Source: JBFMFH01 sp040752275 (lineage in GTDB: Bacteria; Acidobacteriota; Vicinamibacteria; Vicinamibacterales; JAKQTR01). From it: a stretch of DNA of 55,050 nucleotides. Of the stretch, positions 7,338-18,420 are shown piece after piece; position 1 is the stretch's first letter; the number at the start of each line of letters is the position of its first letter. The notes beneath the pieces are model-generated. The model worked only from the letters and a program-made list of their open reading frames with translations, was not told where the DNA came from and did no database searches. The position numbers were made by a program, and so were the translations under genes. The stretch is taken from assembly GCA_040752275.1 (NCBI GenBank), contig JBFMFH010000082.1:1-55050 (forward strand), in the 5' to 3' direction.

Positions 7338-8060
7338 CTACTCGAAGACCCTTTCGAGCTTTTCGTACTCCATGTGCATCAGCTCGATGGCTTCCTTGAT
7401 GCGGATCTCGTCCCGGCCGTCGAACAGCTCGACCAGCCGGTCCACGGCCTTGGACAGGCGGGCTCGCTGCGCCTCGAAGGCTGGTGCCCGGTCCTTCAGG
7501 CGGTCGGGCAGCACCGCAGCGTTGAGCGGCCCCATCTTCTCCTTGAGGGCCTTGACCGACTCGGCCGCCGGCGCGAGCTGGAGGGGATTCAGCTGGTAGT
7601 GATACAGGACATAGAGGGTGCCGTGGAAGTCGTCCATTTCCTTCAGCACCGGCCGGACGACCTTGACCAGGCTCTCGTACTGGCCGTGAAGACGCTCTGC
7701 CTCCTTCAACAGGGCGTCGTGGTTCCCCGACTGAGCGGCCGAGCGGTAGTCGGCGACGACTTTACGAAGCGCGACGAGGCCCTCGGACCACAGACCGCGC
7801 TTGTCCCGCAGGATGCCGGGCAGCTCCGCGCGCTCGATCTCCTTCAGGTGCTTCTCGATTTGCGGCAGCAGCTCGACCAGCGCCTTGTAGTCCTTGTTCG
7901 GCCACGCCTCGTGCCAGAGGGGCATGATCACCTCGTGCATGGCGGTCAGGGCGGGGACCTCGGCCTTGACGTCTTCGGGCCTCGGGGCCTGGGCCGACAC
8001 GGGGGCCGCGAGCACGGCGGTGGCAAGGGCGGCGGCGAAAGCGATATGTGTGCGTCTCAT
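7338..8060 (-). CDS. Exported helical-bundle protein of unknown function
   Basis: A 240-residue protein with a clear Sec signal (MRRTHIAFAAALATAVLAAPVSAQA). The mature part is almost entirely amphipathic helix and rich in Glu, Lys and Leu, with conserved-looking segments (ALTAMHEVIMPLWHEAWPNKDYKAL, split here for description, and LYVLYHYQLNPLQ). No haem CxxCH or metal-binding signature is present. It recalls cytochrome c'-like four-helix bundles that lack a haem site, but this is only a shape argument. The ATG at 8060 has an ideal GGAGGAAAATGC spacing. It is divergent from the amidohydrolase gene and shares a compact promoter region with it. Confidence 0.75.
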   Translation of the reverse strand: MRRTHIAFAAALATAVLAAPVSAQAPRPEDVKAEVPALTAMHEVIMPLWHEAWPNKDYKALVELLPQIEKHLKEIERAELPGILRDKRGLWSEGLVALRKVVADYRSAAQSGNHDALLKEAERLHGQYESLVKVVRPVLKEMDDFHGTLYVLYHYQLNPLQLAPAAESVKALKEKMGPLNAAVLPDRLKDRAPAFEAQRARLSKAVDRLVELFDGRDEIRIKEAIELMHMEYEKLERVFE

Positions 8061-8089
8061 GCATTTTCCTCCAAAAGTCCGCAGACCCG

Positions 8090-8099
8090 ATGGTAGCAT
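8090..8099. promoter_or_regulatory. Overlapping divergent -10 boxes
   Basis: The sequence ATGGTAGCAT contains TAGCAT on the plus strand (8094-8099, toward the amidohydrolase) and TACCAT on the minus strand (8090-8095, toward the helical protein). The two share the TA at 8094-8095, so one AT-rich spot could serve both directions. Confidence 0.45.
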
Positions 8100-8134
8100 G
8101 TCACGCGCCACCGCCCATTCAGGAGGTCACCACC

Positions 8135-9862
8135 GTGCGCAGTCCACACAACAGACGTTCAGCACTCGTGTTGATGGTCTCTGCGGCCTTCGTGGCTGCC
8201 GCGTGCGGCGCCCCGCCGCCGGAGCCTGCCACACTCGTCGTGCACAACGGCAAGATCGTCACGGTCGAGGACAGCCAGCCGGAGGTCGAGGCCGTGGCCA
8301 TCCGGGGCGACCGGATCGTCGCGCTCGGGAGCCAGCACGAGATCGCGCCGTACATCGGTGGCGGGACCAAGGTGATCGATCTGCAAGGTGCGCTCGCCAT
8401 CCCGGGTTTCATCGACAGCCACGGGCACTTCCAGGGGACCGGCCAGGCAAAGCTCGGCCTGGACCTGATGAGCGTGGCGAACTGGGACGAGGTCGTGGCG
8501 AAGGTCCAGGCGGCCGTCGCGCAGGCGAAACCGGGGGAGTGGATCGTGGGCCGGGGCTGGCACCAGGAGAAGTGGGACACAGTACCCGAGCCGAACGTCG
8601 AGGGCTTCCCGACGCACGGGTCGATTGACAAGGTGTCGCCGGACAACCCCGTGATCCTGACCCATGCCAGCGGGCACGCGACGTTCGCCAACGCGAAGGC
8701 CATGGAGCTGGCCGGCGTGACGCGGGCGACGAAGGACCCTCCGGGCGGCGAGATCCTCAAGGACGCCAAGGGCGACCCGATTGGCATCTTCCGCGAGACC
8801 GCGTCTGGGCTCGTCGGCCGGGCGCGCTCGGCCGGCCGGGCGAAGATGACGGACGAAGACCGCGCGGCGGAAGCTCGGAGGGTCATCGAGCTGGCCGACC
8901 GCGAGTGTCTCGAGAACGGCGTGACCACATTCCACGACGCCGGCGTGTCGTTCGAGACCGTGGACCTCTACAAGCGGGTGGCCGAGGAAGGGAAACTCGG
9001 CGTGCGCCTATACGTGATGGTGCGCGAGGGCCCGGCTCGTCTGGCCGAGAACCTCGCCAGGTACAAGACGATCGGATTCGCCGACAACCACGTGACCGTA
9101 CGGGCGATCAAAGTGTCAATCGACGGTGCGCTCGGCCCGCGGGGCGCGTGGCTGCTCGAGCCGTACACGGATCTGCCGTCGAGCACAGGCTTGAACACGA
9201 CGCCCGTCGAGACGCTGCGTGCGATCGCGAAGCTCGCCGTGACACATGGCTACCAGCTCTGCGTCCACTGCATCGGCGACCGGGCCAATCGCGAGATGCT
9301 GAACGTGTACGAAGAGGCACTGGCAGCGAACCCGGCATTCACGGATCATCGCTGGCGTGATGAGCACACCCAGCACCTCCATCCCGACGACATCGCGCGC
9401 TTCGGGAGACTGGGCGTGATCGCCGCGATGCAGGGGATCCACTGCACGTCGGACGCGCCCTACGTGCTCGCGCGCCTCGGCGAGCGGCGGGCGGAGGAGG
9501 GCGCGTATGTGTGGCAGAAACTGATGAAGACGGGCGCCGTCATCTCGAATGGCACCGACGTGCCGGTCGAGGACATCAGCCCGATCGCCAGCTACTACGC
9601 GACCGTCAGCCGGCGCCTCAAGGACGGGACGGTGTTCTTCGCCGATCAGCGCATGTCACGGATGGAGGCGCTGAAGTCGTACACGATCAACGGAGCCTTC
9701 GCCGCCTTCGAAGAGGATCTGAAAGGCTCGCTCAAGGTCGGGAAGCTCGCCGACATGACGGTGCTCTCGAAGGACATCCTGACGGTGCCGGAGGAGGAGA
9801 TCCCGTCGACGGAGATCCTCTACACGGTCGTGGGCGGGAAGGTCATGTACGAACGGAAGTAA
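8135..9862 (+). CDS. YtcJ-like metal-dependent amidohydrolase, lipoprotein
   Basis: A 575-residue member of the amidohydrolase superfamily. The GTG at 8135 is chosen because AGGAGGT lies 8 nt upstream and because it opens a lipoprotein signal ending AAAC (Cys24). Earlier in-frame starts lack both. The fold has the opening beta-sandwich (VVHNGKIVTVEDSQPEVEAVAI), the metal motif GFIDSHGHF, the carrier region CIGDRANREM, the later ligand region DEHTQHLHPDD and the Asp loop NGTDVPVEDISP. Relatives hydrolyse amide or imide bonds of mostly unknown substrates. The protein should be anchored outside the cytoplasmic membrane. No operon partner is evident. Confidence 0.9.
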   Translation: MRSPHNRRSALVLMVSAAFVAAACGAPPPEPATLVVHNGKIVTVEDSQPEVEAVAIRGDRIVALGSQHEIAPYIGGGTKVIDLQGALAIPGFIDSHGHFQGTGQAKLGLDLMSVANWDEVVAKVQAAVAQAKPGEWIVGRGWHQEKWDTVPEPNVEGFPTHGSIDKVSPDNPVILTHASGHATFANAKAMELAGVTRATKDPPGGEILKDAKGDPIGIFRETASGLVGRARSAGRAKMTDEDRAAEARRVIELADRECLENGVTTFHDAGVSFETVDLYKRVAEEGKLGVRLYVMVREGPARLAENLARYKTIGFADNHVTVRAIKVSIDGALGPRGAWLLEPYTDLPSSTGLNTTPVETLRAIAKLAVTHGYQLCVHCIGDRANREMLNVYEEALAANPAFTDHRWRDEHTQHLHPDDIARFGRLGVIAAMQGIHCTSDAPYVLARLGERRAEEGAYVWQKLMKTGAVISNGTDVPVEDISPIASYYATVSRRLKDGTVFFADQRMSRMEALKSYTINGAFAAFEEDLKGSLKVGKLADMTVLSKDILTVPEEEIPSTEILYTVVGGKVMYERK

Positions 9863-9865
9863 TCC

Positions 9866-9886
9866 AGGAGTCAGGAGTCAGGAGTC
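9866..9886. repeat. Heptanucleotide tandem repeat (AGGAGTC x3)
   Basis: Three exact copies of AGGAGTC lie directly after the amidohydrolase stop codon, immediately before the 58-bp dispersed element at 9891-9948. Confidence 0.75.
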
Positions 9887-9890
9887 GGGA

Positions 9891-9948
9891 GGGCGCGCTC
9901 AGCCTGCCGCGCCGAAGGCCGGGTGGGCGAAGGCGGGCCAAGCGCGCC
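9891..9948. repeat. 58-bp dispersed intergenic element, copy 1
   Basis: This starts GGGCGCG and ends CGCGCC, forming terminal inverted repeats. A second copy of exactly the same length is at 52609-52666, with matching ends and the shared block GCGAAGGCGGGCC. A looser relative lies near 50628-50670. Confidence 0.65.
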
Positions 9949-9975
9949 ATGACAGTGACAGGCGACAGTCCGCCC

Positions 9976-10443
9976 TCAGGATTCAGTCGACTTCGTGGCC
10001 TCGCCCTCGAGTGCCTCGACGTCAGCGAGATCCTTCAACCGACCCGACGCTTTCTTGTTCTTGATGAACTGCCGTCGTCCGATAAAGGGCAGTACGCGCG
10101 AGCCACAATGGCCCGTTTCTCTAGTCGCCCAGGCCTCGTCCCAGGTCACCCCGGAAATGTCGCTCATGACGTGGATCTGAACAGGCTCGACACCCATCTG
10201 CAGCACGCGACGGGGATCGATGACCTGCTCGGGCGTGAGGTCTCCGACCGGGAAGCCGAACGACTTCAAGGCTGCGAGCAGCCGCTGGCCGTTGTCGGTG
10301 GTCGGGCGGATGAAGACGTCGATGTCGCCCGTGAACCGGGGAACTCCGTGGAAGGCGAGGGCGTAGGCGCCAACAACGAGGAACTCAACGTTGTGGGCGG
10401 TCAACGAGCCGAAGAACTCGTCGAAGTCGAGCGCCAGCTCCAC
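9976..10443 (-). CDS. Nucleotidyltransferase-fold protein (DUF6036-like), antitoxin-type
   Basis: A 155-residue protein with the minimal nucleotidyltransferase signature GAYALAFHG...TGDIDVFI, with the metal-binding Asp pair D40 and D42. Family members resemble the MNT or AbiEii type and are often found in two-gene toxin-antitoxin-like modules. The GTG at 10443 has GGAGG about 7 nt upstream. The frame is open further, but those codons lie in intergenic repeats. Its 5' end overlaps the small upstream gene by 59 bp, which implies coupled expression. Whether it modifies RNA, a partner protein or nothing is unknown. Confidence 0.8.
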   Translation of the reverse strand: MELALDFDEFFGSLTAHNVEFLVVGAYALAFHGVPRFTGDIDVFIRPTTDNGQRLLAALKSFGFPVGDLTPEQVIDPRRVLQMGVEPVQIHVMSDISGVTWDEAWATRETGHCGSRVLPFIGRRQFIKNKKASGRLKDLADVEALEGEATKSTES

Positions 10444-10582
10444 TATGCTGCCTCCGCAGGTATTCCACGGTGGCCAGACGCTCCTCCGGGGTGCGCGTCC
10501 GCCAGTACTGACGCGAAGCCTCGCCGCTCGCGTGGTCGGTGGCCGTGGCCGTCCGGATGGCTCGCTGCAACCTGAACTCCAC
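10385..10582 (-). CDS. Small partner protein of the nucleotidyltransferase
   Basis: A 65-residue protein (start GTG at 10582) with the segment YWRTRTPEERLATVEYLRRQ followed by GARLRRVLRLVDR. This pattern is seen in small proteins encoded directly before nucleotidyltransferase genes in many bacteria. There is no ribosome binding site, but TATACT lies 6 nt before the GTG, so the start is well supported as leaderless. The 3' end overlaps the nucleotidyltransferase gene by 59 bp in another frame. The two probably work together; which acts as toxin, if either, is not known. Confidence 0.65.
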   Translation of the reverse strand: MEFRLQRAIRTATATDHASGEASRQYWRTRTPEERLATVEYLRRQHSGAGARLRRVLRLVDRPQR

Positions 10583-10588
10583 GGGCCC

Positions 10589-10594
10589 AGTATA
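10589..10594 (-). promoter_or_regulatory. -10 box TATACT of the nucleotidyltransferase pair
   Basis: TATACT on the minus strand lies 6 nt before the GTG at 10582. With no Shine-Dalgarno sequence present, this supports leaderless transcription of the two-gene unit. Confidence 0.5.
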
Positions 10595-10633
10595 GCGCGG
10601 CGGGCTCGGGGCCCGGTGAGCCAATCGAAGGCC

Positions 10634-10654
10634 CGAATCCCGAATCCCGAATCC
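10634..10654. repeat. Heptanucleotide tandem repeat (CGAATCC x3)
   Basis: Three exact CGAATCC units, equivalent to GGATTCG on the other strand. The same heptamer is found inside metH at 13441-13468. It lies in the 10583-10773 gap, which otherwise contains only the 89-bp repeat. Confidence 0.75.
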
Positions 10655-10660
10655 CGCCCC

Positions 10661-10749
10661 TCGACCATGCCCACCCTTCGACGTGCTCAGGGTGCGGTGA
10701 GCCTGTCGAACCGCAGGGCGGCCTGAGCGAGCGAAAGCGAGTCGAACGG
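10661..10749. repeat. 89-bp dispersed repeat, copy 1
   Basis: Nearly identical (about four mismatches) to 54962-55050, in the same orientation. It contains an imperfect hairpin: TTCGAC-GTG-CTCA, a short loop, then TGAG-CCT-GTCGAA. It fills the gap between the nucleotidyltransferase pair and the 3' end of metH and carries no gene. Confidence 0.8.
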
Positions 10750-10773
10750 CCGAATCCCGGAGGCGAAGCTTCG

Positions 10774-14472
<3,699 letters not shown>

Positions 14473-14482
14473 GAGGGTCTGC

Positions 14483-15430
14483 CTACTTCCGCTTGGCCTC
14501 CGGCGCCTTCTTGCGCCCGCTCGCCACCACCACCGTGAACGGGCCGCCGGCCCGGCGAGCTCCAACCTGCGTCCTGATGCCGTCGAGCCCGGCGTCCGTT
14601 AAGAACTGCTCGAGGGCGTGGTCGGGGAATCCCATCCATCGATCGCCGAGCCGGTCCCTGACCCATTCCTGCCCGTGTGGGCGCAGATCCAGGACCAGGA
14701 CCCGTCCACCGCGGCGCACGATCCGGGCCGCCTCGGCGACGGCAATCTCCGGGTGCGCCGCGTGGTGGAGCGCCTGCGACAGCAACGCCACGTCCACTGA
14801 CGCGTCCGGCAGCGGCACGCGTTCAATCTCGCCCTTCTTCCACGTGATGTTGGTGACGCCACGCCTGGCCGCGAGTGCCCTGGCCGATCGCAGCACGGCG
14901 GAGGACCGGTCGATGGCGACGACCCGACGGGCCCAGGCGGCGGCCTCGACGGCCAGGTAGCCTTCGCCGCAGCCCAGATCGGCGATGTCGAGGGCGGGCA
15001 GCAGATGCCCGAGGGCACGGGCCCACGCGGCCCAACTGCGTCCCGGTACGAGCTGGCCGGCCTCGGTTCCGTGCGCCTCGAAATTCTCCTGCCGTACGCG
15101 GCGCACTTCCTGCAACCGGGCATCGTCCGCCCGTTCGGTGGCTGTGGCGGCCGGGGCCGTGAACGCGGCCGCCATCTGCGGCCACAGTACCGACAGGGGA
15201 CCGGCGGGGGGGGCTGGCGCGAGCCGGTAGTACGTGTATCCGCCGGAGGGTTCCTCCTCCACCAGGCCGGCGTCCTTCAACAGACCCAGGTGGCGCGAGA
15301 CTCCCGACTGGGCGATGCCCAGCACCTGGGTCAACTCCGTCACGTTGAGGCGCTCTCGCGCGAGCACCCGGAGGAGGCGCAGGCGGGCCTCCTCGCCGAG
15401 CAGCCGGTAGACGACCGCGGCTTCAGTCAC
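14483..15430 (-). CDS. ArsR-family regulator fused to a SAM-methyltransferase-like domain (SahR-like)
   Basis: A 315-residue protein. Residues about 1-75 are an ArsR winged helix (LLGEEARLRLLRVLARERLNV, described in two parts, and GIAQSGVSRHLGLLKDAGLV). Residues about 130-270 are a class I methyltransferase fold (IADLGCGEGYLAVE, VVAIDRSSAVL, VALLSQALHH). SahR regulators in Proteobacteria share this layout, bind S-adenosylhomocysteine and control metH and ahcY. Here the gene sits 10 bp before metH on the same strand, and a 7-bp inverted repeat covers its promoter. The start is GTG at 15430, 7 nt after the -10 box. It is probably autoregulated with metH. An alternative is a true methyltransferase with a DNA-binding domain. 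Confidence 0.85.
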   Translation of the reverse strand: MTEAAVVYRLLGEEARLRLLRVLARERLNVTELTQVLGIAQSGVSRHLGLLKDAGLVEEEPSGGYTYYRLAPAPPAGPLSVLWPQMAAAFTAPAATATERADDARLQEVRRVRQENFEAHGTEAGQLVPGRSWAAWARALGHLLPALDIADLGCGEGYLAVEAAAWARRVVAIDRSSAVLRSARALAARRGVTNITWKKGEIERVPLPDASVDVALLSQALHHAAHPEIAVAEAARIVRRGGRVLVLDLRPHGQEWVRDRLGDRWMGFPDHALEQFLTDAGLDGIRTQVGARRAGGPFTVVVASGRKKAPEAKRK

Positions 15431-15436
15431 ATCTCC

Positions 15437-15466
15437 AAATCTACATGAATAGATTTATCATGGCAA
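15437..15466 (-). promoter_or_regulatory. Promoter and operator of the SahR-like gene and metH
   Basis: On the minus strand TTGCCA (15461-15466) and TAGATT (15438-15443) are separated by 17 nt. A perfect inverted repeat, AAATCTA-N6-TAGATTT at 15437-15456, covers the -10 box and half of the spacer, so a bound dimer would block RNA polymerase. The GTG start is 7 nt beyond the -10 box. Confidence 0.72.
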
Positions 15467-15500
15467 GCCCGTTCCCTGCCCGAGGCACCTCCCTCCCTCT

Positions 15501-15540
15501 CTACTGTCTACTGTCGACACTACTGTCTACTGTCCACTGT
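15501..15540. repeat. Heptanucleotide tandem repeat (CTACTGT-type)
   Basis: Two CTACTGT units at 15501-15514, a CGACA spacer, then two more CTACTGT units and one CCACTGT. It lies in the divergent gap between the regulator and the asparaginase-like gene. Confidence 0.75.
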
Positions 15541-15553
15541 CCCGTCGTCGCGC

Positions 15554-15559
15554 TACAAT
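15554..15559 (+). promoter_or_regulatory. -10 box TACAAT of the asparaginase-like gene
   Basis: TACAAT ends 9 nt before the ATG at 15569, and no good Shine-Dalgarno sequence is present, so the mRNA is probably leaderless. Confidence 0.5.
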
Positions 15560-15568
15560 GCGCGGACG

Positions 15569-16051
15569 ATGATCCGTATCCTCGTGACTGGTGGGACCTT
15601 CGACAAGTACTACGATGAGATCAACGGGCGGCTCGACTTCGGCGACACGCACCTGGCAGAAATGCTCAGACTCGGGCGCTGCCACGTCGAGGTGGCGATC
15701 CGCACCATCATGATGATCGACAGCCTCGACATGACGGAGGCCGATCGGGCACTCGTGGTGGAGCAGTGCATTCAGGCGCCGGAGACCCGGATCATCATTA
15801 CGCACGGGACCGACACCATGGTGGAGACGGCTGCCGCCATCGGCGCGAGGGTCAGCGACAAGACGGTCGTCCTGACCGGGGCGATGGTACCCTACGCCTT
15901 CGGCAGCTCGGACGGGCTGTTCAATCTCGGCAGCGCCATCTCGTTTGCGCAGGCCCTGCCGCCAGGCGTGTACGTGGCGATGAACGGCCGGTACTTCGCG
16001 TGGGATCGCGTGCGAAAGAACAGGAAGACCGGGGTGTTCGAGGAACTCTGA
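15569..16051 (+). CDS. Single-domain asparaginase-like protein
   Basis: A 160-residue protein that matches only the N-terminal domain of bacterial L-asparaginases (usually about 330 residues). The nucleophile motif ILVTGGTFDK and the second catalytic motif THGTDTM are intact, as is VVLTGAMVPY. The C-terminal domain that completes the active site across the dimer is absent, but the ORF ends cleanly (GVFEEL) and is not obviously broken. Short stand-alone versions are known. Substrate and activity are uncertain. An ATG start directly behind a TACAAT box suggests leaderless expression. Confidence 0.85.
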   Translation: MIRILVTGGTFDKYYDEINGRLDFGDTHLAEMLRLGRCHVEVAIRTIMMIDSLDMTEADRALVVEQCIQAPETRIIITHGTDTMVETAAAIGARVSDKTVVLTGAMVPYAFGSSDGLFNLGSAISFAQALPPGVYVAMNGRYFAWDRVRKNRKTGVFEEL

Positions 16052-16071
16052 CAGAAGACAGAAGACAGAAG
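16051..16071. repeat. Heptanucleotide tandem repeat (ACAGAAG x3)
   Basis: Three exact ACAGAAG units followed by one ACAGAGG variant, immediately after the asparaginase-like gene. The last variant merges into the Shine-Dalgarno sequence GAGGAG of the M28 peptidase gene. Confidence 0.75.
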
Positions 16072-16087
16072 ACAGAGGAGCGTGGAC

Positions 16088-17776
16088 ATGCACCTGAAGC
16101 ATGCGTCAGTCCTTGCCATCATCCTGCTGGCTGCCACCGCAACGGCGTGTTCGGGCCCGGCCGGCGAGCCTCCCGTCCCGGAGTTCAGCGAGGCGGCGAT
16201 CGCCGGTCACGTGAAGATCCTGGCGTCGGACGAGTTCGAGGGGCGCTTCCCCGGCACGAAGGGCGAGGACCTCACCATCACCTACATTGCCGATCAGTTC
16301 AAGGCAGTCGGCCTCAAACCAGGCAGTCCGGACGGAACCTACTTCCAGGATGTGCCGCTCGTCGGCATCACGGCCGACCCCTCGACCGCACTCACCTTTG
16401 CGACGGGTGTGGCGACTCGCACGCTGAGGTTCAAAGACGATGTGGTGGCGTGGACGAAGCGGGTGCAGGACGAAGTCAGGCTGGATGCCTCCGACGTGGT
16501 GTTCGTCGGCTACGGCGTGCACGCACCCGAGTACGGCTGGGACGACTACAAGGGCACGGACGTCAGCGGCAAGACGCTCGTCATGCTCGTGAACGATCCG
16601 CCGGTTCCGGACCCTGCGACTCCCGGCCAGCTCGATCCGAAGACCTTCGGCGGCCGGGCGATGACCTACTACGGCCGTTGGACCTACAAGTACGAGGTCG
16701 GCGCCGAGAAGAAGGCGGCGGCGGTGTTCATCGTGCATGAAACCGAGCCGGCGGCGTACCCGTTCTCGGTTGTCCAGGGCAAGACGGGCGAGCAGTTCGA
16801 CCTCGTGGCTCCCGACAAGAACATGAGCCGCGTGGCCGTCGAGGGGTGGATCACCCATGGGCAGGCCATCGAGCTGTTCAAGATGGCGGGCCTCGACTAC
16901 GAGAAGGCGAAAGCGGCGGCTGCGACCCGTGAGTTCCGCCCGATCCCCATGGGAGTCACGGCGTCGATGACGATAAGGAACACGATCCGCACCATTGACT
17001 CGCGCAACGTCGTCGGCACGCTGGAGGGCAGCGACCCGGCGCTGAAGCACGAGTATGTGATCTACACGTCCCACTGGGACCACTTTGGGATTGGCGATCC
17101 GGTGGACGGCGACACCATCTACAACGGCGCCCTCGACAACGCCAGTGGCATCGGCGGGCTGATCGAGCTGGGCCGTGCGTTCGCCGCGCTGGAAGAGCCG
17201 CCGAAGCGGTCCATCCTGTTCCTGGCGGTGACCGCCGAAGAGCAGGGGCTCCTGGGTTCAGACTACTACGCGCGGATGCCGCTCTACCCCCTTGAAAAGA
17301 CACTCGCCGTCGTCAATATGGACTCGCTCAACATCTACGGGAAGACGAGCGATCTTCGCGTGGTGGGCCTCGGCCACTCGGATCTCGACGACTATGCGAC
17401 GCGCGCGGCGGCAGCGCAGAATCGCACGCCGAAGCCGGACCCCGAGCCCGAGCGCGGCGGCTATTTCCGCTCCGACCATTTTCCATTCGCGAAGCAGGGC
17501 GTGCCCGCCATCAACGCCGGGGGCGGCAACGACTTCATCGGCAGGCCGGCCGACTACGGGAAGCAGGTGCGCGACGCGTACACCTCGAAGCACTATCACC
17601 AGCCGAGTGACGAATACCGCCCCGACTGGGATCTGAGCGGGGCGGTGCAGGATCTCCAGATCTACTTCGACATCGCCTACCACGTGGCTAACGCCGAGAC
17701 GTTCCCGGCATGGAAGGCCGGGAGCGAGTTCAAGTCTAAGCGGGAGAAGATGCTGGCGCCGGGCGACAGGCGCTAG
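16088..17776 (+). CDS. M28-family zinc aminopeptidase, lipoprotein
   Basis: A 562-residue lipoprotein (lipobox ATAC, Cys21). The ATG at 16088 is 8 nt after GAGGAG; a GTG 6 nt earlier is too close to it. The middle part holds a protease-associated insertion. The M28 zinc site is recognisable: His/Asp in YTSHWDHFG, GALDNASG, the catalytic Glu in TAEEQGLLGS, VNMDS and the late His in YHQPSDE. Family members remove N-terminal residues from peptides outside the cell. The gene follows the asparaginase-like gene by 36 bp and converges on yceI. Confidence 0.93.
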   Translation: MHLKHASVLAIILLAATATACSGPAGEPPVPEFSEAAIAGHVKILASDEFEGRFPGTKGEDLTITYIADQFKAVGLKPGSPDGTYFQDVPLVGITADPSTALTFATGVATRTLRFKDDVVAWTKRVQDEVRLDASDVVFVGYGVHAPEYGWDDYKGTDVSGKTLVMLVNDPPVPDPATPGQLDPKTFGGRAMTYYGRWTYKYEVGAEKKAAAVFIVHETEPAAYPFSVVQGKTGEQFDLVAPDKNMSRVAVEGWITHGQAIELFKMAGLDYEKAKAAAATREFRPIPMGVTASMTIRNTIRTIDSRNVVGTLEGSDPALKHEYVIYTSHWDHFGIGDPVDGDTIYNGALDNASGIGGLIELGRAFAALEEPPKRSILFLAVTAEEQGLLGSDYYARMPLYPLEKTLAVVNMDSLNIYGKTSDLRVVGLGHSDLDDYATRAAAAQNRTPKPDPEPERGGYFRSDHFPFAKQGVPAINAGGGNDFIGRPADYGKQVRDAYTSKHYHQPSDEYRPDWDLSGAVQDLQIYFDIAYHVANAETFPAWKAGSEFKSKREKMLAPGDRR

Positions 17777-17805
17777 CCTGCCCGTCCTACTTCGCGGCGG
17801 GCAGG
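17777..17805. terminator. Hairpin at the convergent M28/yceI junction
   Basis: CCTGCCCG (17777-17784) and CGGGCAGG (17798-17805) form an 8-bp stem with a 13-nt loop exactly where the two convergent genes meet. There is no T run, so a role as a bidirectional terminator is only possible. Confidence 0.4.
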
Positions 17806-18389
17806 ACCAGCTCGACGTCGATTGTAATCGACACGTCGTCGCCAACGACCACGCCGCCGAGGTCGAGGACGCGGTTCCAGCTGACCCCGAAGTCCTTGCG
17901 GTTGATCTTGGTCGAGGCCGTCGTGCCGGTCAGTTGGCTGCCTCCGCGCCCCTGAACCACCGGGCGCAGCGGCTCGGCATCCAGCGTCACTTCCTTCGTG
18001 ACCCCGCGGATGGTGAGGTTGCCCACGATCTGGAAGCGGCCGTCTGCGACCGGGATGACCTTCGTCGACGTGAAGGTCATGGTTGGATGGTTCGCGACGT
18101 CGAAGAAGTCGGCCGTCTTCAGGTGGGCGTCGCGCTTCTCGTTGCGCGTGTCGATGCCGGTGACGTCGATGGTCGCCTCGATGACGGCAGCGGCGAGATT
18201 CTTGCCGTCGTAGATCACGGTGCCCGTCACCGCTCCAAGGTCGCCGCGAACCGTCGATACCATGTTGTGACGCACCGCGAACTGGGCGGCCGAATGTGCC
18301 GTGTCGATGTTCCAGGTCTGGGCGTCGGCCGCCGATGCCCCAGCGAGCACCAGGGCGGCAGCCCACGCGAAACCGATCTTCCGAATCAT
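17787..18389 (-). CDS. YceI-family exported lipid-binding protein
   Basis: A 200-residue protein with a Sec signal ending ASAADAQ and a complete YceI-type lipocalin-like barrel (WNIDTAHSAAQFAVRHNMVST, described in parts; DLGAVTGTVIYDG; VIEATIDVTGIDTRNEKRDAHL; FDVANHPTMTFTS; GNLTIRGVTKEVTLD). Relatives bind polyisoprenoids or amphiphiles in the periplasm. The ATG at 18389 is chosen because GGAGG is 6 nt upstream; another ATG two codons earlier touches the Shine-Dalgarno sequence itself. It stands alone on the minus strand. Confidence 0.93.
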   Translation of the reverse strand: MIRKIGFAWAAALVLAGASAADAQTWNIDTAHSAAQFAVRHNMVSTVRGDLGAVTGTVIYDGKNLAAAVIEATIDVTGIDTRNEKRDAHLKTADFFDVANHPTMTFTSTKVIPVADGRFQIVGNLTIRGVTKEVTLDAEPLRPVVQGRGGSQLTGTTASTKINRKDFGVSWNRVLDLGGVVVGDDVSITIDVELVLPAAK

Positions 18390-18420
18390 GCTCATCCTCC
18401 GTGTACATGCCAAAGCCGGT

